Source of the DNA: Actinomycetes bacterium
Lineage (GTDB): Bacteria; Actinomycetota; Actinomycetes; Mycobacteriales; Mycobacteriaceae
Length of the DNA stretch: 64,000 nucleotides
NCBI GenBank assembly: GCA_023461275.1
Contig: JAEYMI010000034.1
Coordinates: 1 to 64,000 of the forward strand
Direction: 5' to 3'
Positions 58,998 to 64,000 of the stretch are shown piece after piece. The notes below the pieces were generated by a model. It had not been told where the DNA came from. It ran no database searches and saw only the letters and a list, made by a program, of their open reading frames with translations. Every line of letters begins with the position of its first letter. Within the stretch, counting starts at the first letter, position 1. Made by a program: the position numbers and the translations under genes.

Positions 58998-61904
58998 GTG
59001 ACCGCCAGTACGCCCGAAATCTCTGTCGTCGATAGCTCTGTCGCCGACTTCGTGACCCGCCACATCGGTCCCGATGTCGATGAGACCCGCCGGATGCTCG
59101 ATCTTCTCGGTGTCGCCGATCTCGACGAGCTCGCGCGGTACGTCGTCCCCTCAGTGATCGCCGACCCGGCCGACGGCATCCTCGCCGCGTTGCCCGCTCC
59201 GGTCACCGAGCCGGAGGTTCTCGCTCAGCTCGCCGAACTGGCCGATCGCAATACCGTGGCCCGTTCGATGATCGGTCTCGGGTACTACGGCACTCACACC
59301 CCGCCGGTGATCGTGCGCAACGTGCTCGAAAACCCCGCCTGGTACACCGCGTACACGCCGTATCAGCCGGAGATCAGCCAGGGCCGGCTTGAGGCGCTAC
59401 TCAACTTTCAGACCATGGTGTGCGACCTGACCGCGATGGAGGTGGCCAACGCGTCGATGCTCGATGAGGCCACCGCGGCCGCTGAGGCGATGACCCTGCT
59501 GCGCCGCGCCGCCAAGTCGAAGTCCGCACGACTGGTGGTCGACACCGATCTGTTCCCGCAGACGCGCGCACTCATCGACACCCGCGCCCGGCCGCTGGGT
59601 ATCGAGGTCGTCGAAGCGCACTTACGTCCGGACCTGCCCAATTGTGGTCTGCCAGAAGAGGATTTCTTCGGCGTCATCCTGCAGGTTCCTGGGGCGTCTG
59701 GCGTGATCATCGACGCCGAACCCATCATCACGGCCACCCATGAACGTGGCGCACTGGCTGCGGTGGGCGCCGACCTGCTCGCTCTGACGCTGATCACCCC
59801 GCCCGGTGAGCAGGGAGCCGACGTGAGTTTCGGTACCACCCAACGGTTCGGCGTTCCGATGGGATTCGGCGGACCGCACGCGGGATACCTTGCGGTGCAT
59901 ACGAAACACGCCCGGCAGCTGCCTGGACGGCTGGTCGGGGTGTCCAAGGACGCCGACGGCAACCTCGCCTACCGGCTCTCCCTGCAAACCCGGGAACAGC
60001 ACATCCGTCGCGAGAAGGCCACCAGCAACATCTGTACTGCCCAGGTGCTGCTCGCCGTGGTCGCCGCGATGTACGCCTCGTATCACGGTCCGGCGGGTCT
60101 GCGGGCGATCGCAACCCGGGTACATGCCCACGCCGCACGTCTGGCCGACACCCTCACGGCAGCCGGAATCGGCGTCGAACACGCGACCTTCTTCGACACC
60201 GTCCGTGTCCGGATACCGGGTCGGGCGGCATCGGTGCTCGCAGATGCCAAGCGTGACAACATCAATCTCTGGCAGGTCGACGACGACGTGGTGGCGGTCG
60301 CGTGTGACGAAACGACCACCGACGACGAGATCGACGCAGTACTGCGGGCATTCGGCGCCGCAGGCGCTGCTCGGGGTTCGTTCGCTCAGTCGATCGATAA
60401 CCGCACCAGCGAGTACCTGACGCACCCGGCATTCCATCGCCACCGCACCGAGACCGCAATGCTCCGCTACCTGCGGGCATTGTCGGACAAAGACATTGCA
60501 CTCGACCGCAGCATGATTCCTCTCGGCTCGTGCACCATGAAGCTCAACGCGACCGCGGAGATGGAGGCCATCACGTGGCCGGGTTTCGCGCAACTGCATC
60601 CGTTCGCGCCGGCGTCCGACACCGTCGGCATCCGCGAACTCATTGCCACACTGGAGAACTGGCTGGTGACGATCACCGGTTACGACCGGGTGAGCCTGCA
60701 ACCCAATGCCGGTTCCCAGGGTGAGTACGCAGGTCTGTTGGCCATCCGCCGCTACCATGACGACCGCGGCGACACCGACCGCGACATCTGCCTCATCCCG
60801 TCGAGCGCCCACGGAACCAACGCCGCGTCGGCGGTGATGGCCGGCATGCGAGTGGTGGTGGTCGGCTGCCGCGCCAACGGCGACGTCGATGTCGACGACC
60901 TGCGCGCCAAGATCGCCGAGCATCGAGATCGGTTGGCGGCCATCATGATCACCTATCCGTCCACGCATGGTGTCTTCGAACACGACATCGAGGACATCTG
61001 CGCGGCGGTTCATGACGCCGGCGGACAGGTCTACGTCGATGGCGCCAACCTCAACGCGCTGGTCGGGGTGGCCCGGCCGGGTCACTTCGGCGGCGACGTC
61101 AGCCATCTCAATCTGCACAAGACGTTCTGCATCCCGCACGGCGGCGGTGGCCCCGGTGTGGGCCCGGTCGCGGTCCGAGAGCATCTCGCGCCCTACCTCC
61201 CCGGGCACCCACTGGCCGACGAACTGCCCGGCGACATGACGATCTCCGCGGCACCGTACGGATCTGCGTCCATCCTGCCGATCACCTACGCCTACATCGC
61301 GATGATGGGCGCGGCGGGATTGCGGCGGGCGACGCTGACCGCGATCGCCTCGGCGAACTACATCGCGCGCCGTCTCAACGAGTTCTATCCGGTCCTCTAC
61401 ACCGGAGCCAGTGATGTTGCCGGCGATGATTCGATCGGCTGGGTCGCACACGAGTGCATCCTCGACCTGCGTGGACTGACCAAGACGAGCGGAGTCAGCG
61501 TCGACGATGTGGCCAAGCGTCTGGCCGACTACGGATTCCACGCTCCGACAATGAGTTTCCCGGTGGCCGGCACCCTGATGGTCGAACCGACTGAGAGTGA
61601 GAACCTCGACGAGCTCGACGCCTTCTGCGACGCCATGATCGCCATCCGGGGCGAGATCGACCGAGTTGCCGCTGGTGAGTGGCCTGCCGATGACAACCCT
61701 CTGCACAATTCGCCGCACACCGCCGAGAGTCTGGTCAGCGACTGGGACCATCCGTACTCGCGCGAACTCGCGGTCTATCCGAACGGCTTGCCGTCGGCGG
61801 GCGGTCGAACCAAGGTGTGGCCTGCCGTTCGACGCATCGACGGTGCCTTCGGCGACCGCAACCTGGTGTGCAGCTGCCCGCCCATCGAGGCGTTCAGTAG
61901 CTGA
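58998..61904 (+). CDS. gcvP: Glycine dehydrogenase (decarboxylating), P protein
   Basis: A 968-residue fused (alpha plus beta) PLP-dependent glycine decarboxylase. The N-terminal half opens with FVTRHIGPD, and the C-terminal half carries the PLP lysine Lys708 in NLHKTFCIPHGGGGPG. GTG at 58998 follows GAAGGG and is placed after the riboswitch; an in-frame ATG at 58848 lies inside the second aptamer and is rejected. Together with GcvH and GcvT it splits glycine into CO2, NH3 and methylene-tetrahydrofolate. Confidence 0.97.
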   Translation: MTASTPEISVVDSSVADFVTRHIGPDVDETRRMLDLLGVADLDELARYVVPSVIADPADGILAALPAPVTEPEVLAQLAELADRNTVARSMIGLGYYGTHTPPVIVRNVLENPAWYTAYTPYQPEISQGRLEALLNFQTMVCDLTAMEVANASMLDEATAAAEAMTLLRRAAKSKSARLVVDTDLFPQTRALIDTRARPLGIEVVEAHLRPDLPNCGLPEEDFFGVILQVPGASGVIIDAEPIITATHERGALAAVGADLLALTLITPPGEQGADVSFGTTQRFGVPMGFGGPHAGYLAVHTKHARQLPGRLVGVSKDADGNLAYRLSLQTREQHIRREKATSNICTAQVLLAVVAAMYASYHGPAGLRAIATRVHAHAARLADTLTAAGIGVEHATFFDTVRVRIPGRAASVLADAKRDNINLWQVDDDVVAVACDETTTDDEIDAVLRAFGAAGAARGSFAQSIDNRTSEYLTHPAFHRHRTETAMLRYLRALSDKDIALDRSMIPLGSCTMKLNATAEMEAITWPGFAQLHPFAPASDTVGIRELIATLENWLVTITGYDRVSLQPNAGSQGEYAGLLAIRRYHDDRGDTDRDICLIPSSAHGTNAASAVMAGMRVVVVGCRANGDVDVDDLRAKIAEHRDRLAAIMITYPSTHGVFEHDIEDICAAVHDAGGQVYVDGANLNALVGVARPGHFGGDVSHLNLHKTFCIPHGGGGPGVGPVAVREHLAPYLPGHPLADELPGDMTISAAPYGSASILPITYAYIAMMGAAGLRRATLTAIASANYIARRLNEFYPVLYTGASDVAGDDSIGWVAHECILDLRGLTKTSGVSVDDVAKRLADYGFHAPTMSFPVAGTLMVEPTESENLDELDAFCDAMIAIRGEIDRVAAGEWPADDNPLHNSPHTAESLVSDWDHPYSRELAVYPNGLPSAGGRTKVWPAVRRIDGAFGDRNLVCSCPPIEAFSS

Positions 61905-61933
61905 GCCGATCTCGTGACGTCTGTTGGTCCGCC

Positions 61934-62050
61934 GGTCGAGTAGGTTCTCCGAGCGCTAGCGGAGGAGCCGTATCGGGACCACCATATCGCCGAATTGTGT
62001 TGCGGCGGGTCTCGATACGGTTCCTCGTTGCGCTTGGTACCTACTTGACC
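61934..62050. repeat. Large imperfect inverted repeat (REP-like)
   Basis: Left arm 61934-61980 (GGTCGAGTAGG ... AGCCGTATCGGGACC) pairs with right arm 62008-62050 (GGTCTCGATACGG ... CCTACTTGACC). The arms are about 45 nt with several mismatches and the loop is 27 nt. Elements of this GTCGAGTAGG/CGTATCGAGACC type are scattered between genes in many high-GC actinobacteria. It sits in the gap between the convergent gcvP and the next gene, so it could also end transcription. Confidence 0.65.
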
Positions 62051-62096
62051 AGCGAGTTTACGGATTCTCGCTGCGCTGTCGATCGGCGTGACTTGG

Positions 62097-63341
62097 TCAG
62101 TTGGCCGACGGCCGGGTGTCAGGTGCCTGCGTTGTGGCAGAGGCCGGGGCGGGTTGCAATCCCGGTCCGTAGACGAGACGGTTGATCGCGATCACCGCGC
62201 CCTGCTCAGGAATCGGCATCGGGTTTTCGATGACCGGAAAGCTCACCGTCGCAGTGGGTTTGGGCATCGTGGCAGCGCCGCGGAAGCCAAGCGAGGTGAG
62301 CGCGGTGAGCTGCTCGGGATGATTGGCGAAGGCGAAGAAGTCGGCGACCGCGTCGGTCTGGACGGTGCTGACCTGATCTCCGGCGGTCTTGACGATCGGG
62401 AAGTCCGCGATCGGGGTGGCGCCGCCGGGCACAACTTCGGTCACCCGCGCGCTGGCGTCATCCTTGGTGGCGGCGAAGAGCGTCTGTTCGGTGATCGGCA
62501 CAGCACGGATCGTTGCGCTCGCCGGGTCGGGGGAGTTGCCGATCGCGGTGACACCGGCGACCGGAGAACCGTCGGCGGTGGGCGGCGCGGTTCGAAGTAC
62601 GGCACCGATACTCGAGGCAACCCGCTGCGATGCTGCGTCGGCCTCACTGAGTGCGCCGGTGGTCCGGGTGACGGCGGCGGCGATCGCCTGAGAGCTCAGG
62701 GCGGTGGCATCCGAGCCGGTCCCGAGCGGCATGGCCATGCGCAGCGATCCCCAGGATTCCCGGTCGACGACGGCGAGGCTGTTGCCGCGGGTCTGCAGGG
62801 TGGGGAGCTGACCCCACGTCAAGGTGTCGCCGAAGGCGCGGGCGAGGTCCGGGTTCATCGCCATCACCACCGGTGAGGTGACCAGCGATTCGGGGCGGCC
62901 GTCGACGGCGGCGGGCTTGGCTGCGATCAGCTCCGACGACCAGATCGACGACTGGGGAACCCAGGCCGCCGGGAACGGCCCCATCGACGCGGTGTCCCAC
63001 GAACCGGCGAGGCCGTCGAGAGCGACCTTCGCGTCACCCGCGCGCACCTTGATGGTGACACAGTGATCTCGGATCACCGGTGACGTCGCGGCGTAGTTGG
63101 CGGCGATGGTCGTCAGTCCCGGCACGAGAGCCGGATCGGCCATCACGGGTACATCCGTCGAGCCTTCGACGCAGGTCGCCGCCGCGCGGTCACCCTCATC
63201 CTCGATCCGATTGCCGAGCTGGTTCCAGACGACAACCAGACCCGCGATGAGCACGACGGAGAGAAACGCGGAAACTACGCCGCGGCTGATACCGCGAGAC
63301 TTGATTCCCTGACTTTGGCCGGTGCTGCGATGGTGTGCCAA
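62097..63341 (-). CDS. Membrane-anchored substrate-binding-like protein
   Basis: A 414-residue protein with one N-terminal membrane segment (about 21-40, RGVVSAFLSVVLIAGLVVVW) and a large extracytoplasmic domain of the periplasmic-binding-protein type (WDTASMGPFPAAWVPQSSIW, SLVTSPVVMAMNPDLARAFG, TLTWGQLPTL). It has no lipobox. TTG at 63341 is supported by GAAAGG nine nt upstream. In M. tuberculosis the neighbour of glcB (Rv1836c) is, as I recall, a longer protein of this kind with an added VWA domain, which is not present here. Ligand unknown. Confidence 0.7.
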   Translation of the reverse strand: MAHHRSTGQSQGIKSRGISRGVVSAFLSVVLIAGLVVVWNQLGNRIEDEGDRAAATCVEGSTDVPVMADPALVPGLTTIAANYAATSPVIRDHCVTIKVRAGDAKVALDGLAGSWDTASMGPFPAAWVPQSSIWSSELIAAKPAAVDGRPESLVTSPVVMAMNPDLARAFGDTLTWGQLPTLQTRGNSLAVVDRESWGSLRMAMPLGTGSDATALSSQAIAAAVTRTTGALSEADAASQRVASSIGAVLRTAPPTADGSPVAGVTAIGNSPDPASATIRAVPITEQTLFAATKDDASARVTEVVPGGATPIADFPIVKTAGDQVSTVQTDAVADFFAFANHPEQLTALTSLGFRGAATMPKPTATVSFPVIENPMPIPEQGAVIAINRLVYGPGLQPAPASATTQAPDTRPSAN

Positions 63342-63367
63342 GGGCCCGTGCCTTTCGTCGTCGAGAA

Positions 63368-63394
63368 CCGGCGGCCGCTGCGCGCGGCCGCCGG
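63368..63394 (-). terminator. Terminator after glcB
   Basis: A perfect 11-bp GC stem (CCGGCGGCCGC with GCGGCCGCCGG) with loop TGCGC lies 6 nt after the glcB stop on the minus strand. It lacks a T-tract, but the stem is very stable. Confidence 0.6.
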
Positions 63395-63400
63395 TGTCGG

Positions 63401-64000
63401 TCAGCTGTTGGCAGCCTTGAACTCGCGACGTTTGCGGTGCAAGATCGGCTCGGTGTAGCCGCTCGGCTGCTTCGCCCCCTCCAAGATCAGCTCTTTGGCT
63501 GCCTGGAAAGCGATACTAGCGGTGAAGTCGGGCGCCATCGGGCGGTATTCCGGGTCCGATTCGTTTTGACGGTCGACCACCGGTGCCATCCGCTCTAGTG
63601 AAGCAACGATGTCGGATTCTGAGACAATGCCGTGGTGCAGCCAGTTCGCCAGGAGCTGACTTGAAATGCGCAGCGTGGCACGGTCTTCCATCAGTGCCAC
63701 GTCGTGGATGTCGGGGACCTTCGAGCAACCGACGCCATGGTCGATCCAACGGACCACATAGCCCAGGATCGACTGGCAGTTGTTGTCGAGTTCCTCGGAC
63801 TTCTCCGCATCGCTCCAGTCGGCCTTCGGGGCCAGCGGGATGGTGAGGATGTCGTCGACCGACGCCGGATCACGCTTGGCGATCTCGTCCTGGCGTTCGA
63901 AGACGTCGACGAGGTGGTAGTGCATCGCATGCAGGGTCGCGCCGGTGGGCGAGGGCACCCATGCGGTGCTGGCGCCGGCCTTGGGCTGGGCGATCTTCTG
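63401..64000 (-). CDS. glcB: Malate synthase G, C-terminal part (partial)
   Basis: The last 199 residues of malate synthase G, which condenses glyoxylate with acetyl-CoA in the glyoxylate shunt. The reading frame runs to the window edge and continues beyond it. Family segments are QPKAGASTAWVPSPTGATLH, DNNCQSILGYVVRWIDHGVG (with the conserved Cys), DRATLRISSQLLANWLHHGI and the closing EPILHRKRREFK. The full enzyme is about 720-730 residues, so roughly 73 percent lies outside the window. Its position next to gcvP is conserved in mycobacteria. Confidence 0.95.
   Translation of the reverse strand, partial: QKIAQPKAGASTAWVPSPTGATLHAMHYHLVDVFERQDEIAKRDPASVDDILTIPLAPKADWSDAEKSEELDNNCQSILGYVVRWIDHGVGCSKVPDIHDVALMEDRATLRISSQLLANWLHHGIVSESDIVASLERMAPVVDRQNESDPEYRPMAPDFTASIAFQAAKELILEGAKQPSGYTEPILHRKRREFKAANS

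Noticed and set aside
59622..61751. A 709-codon open frame antisense to gcvP
   Set aside because: Same cause: a GC-driven shadow of a very well-conserved gene, with no motif of its own.
1..64000. CRISPR arrays, prophage genes or insertion sequences
   Set aside because: No regularly spaced direct repeats, transposase, capsid or terminase sequences were seen in any frame.

Overview
The window reads as a chromosome segment from a high-GC, mycolic-acid-type actinobacterium (order Mycobacteriales). A Gordonia-like organism is my best guess, but that is inference from protein flavour and gene order, not a database match. The evidence is two blocks whose order follows Mycobacterium tuberculosis closely: TPR/HAD phosphatase, small protein, tlyA, nadK, recN, steA, mctB/steB, pyrG, NUDIX, xerD, parA, scpA, scpB, rluB, cmk, der (0.2-20.5 kb), and secA2, pgsA-type, gcvH, garA, MerR, DUF151, MerR, gcvP, then glcB (52.2-64 kb). 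Many genes start with GTG or TTG and overlap by 1-8 nt.

0-20.8 kb, core block: the window opens in the 5S rRNA that ends an rRNA operon, with its terminator. A mostly tightly packed + strand series follows, covering rRNA methylation (tlyA), NAD phosphorylation (nadK), recombination (recN), cell division (steA, steB/mctB), CTP synthesis (pyrG), ADP-ribose hydrolysis, chromosome resolution and condensation (xerD, parA, scpAB), rRNA pseudouridylation (rluB), CMP phosphorylation (cmk) and ribosome assembly (der). Two features depart from the M. tuberculosis order as I remember it: the TPR protein and HAD phosphatase are one polypeptide, and two DUF2382 (YsnF/AvaK-type) stress proteins sit between recN and steA.

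20.9-52 kb, accessory block: after a tRNA-Pro(GGG) the conserved order stops and short, often convergent or divergent units follow. They include an XRE regulator divergent from an SDR, a decayed patatin gene, an exonuclease III-type nuclease, an esterase and MFS pair, a DM13 lipoprotein and DoxX operon facing a two-component system, an aldehyde dehydrogenase and threonine aldolase, an F420-type nitroreductase, a SnoaL-tailed ECF sigma factor with a matching ECF41-type promoter, and a secreted DUF4185 protein. A minus-strand three-gene operon encodes a secreted M19-like hydrolase, a GPH symporter and a sphingosine-phosphate-lyase-like PLP enzyme. It is followed by PoxB, an eRF1-like protein, a NYN protein, an arylamine N-acetyltransferase, Mug, DUF503, PPK2 and malate dehydrogenase.

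52.2-64 kb, second core block: secA2 and a CDP-alcohol phosphatidyltransferase, then a glycine and carbon-flux neighbourhood. It holds gcvH, the FHA regulator GarA, two MerR regulators and a DUF151 protein, and gcvP behind a tandem glycine riboswitch. A large inverted repeat, a membrane-anchored substrate-binding-like protein and the C-terminal part of malate synthase G (cut by the window edge) close the window.
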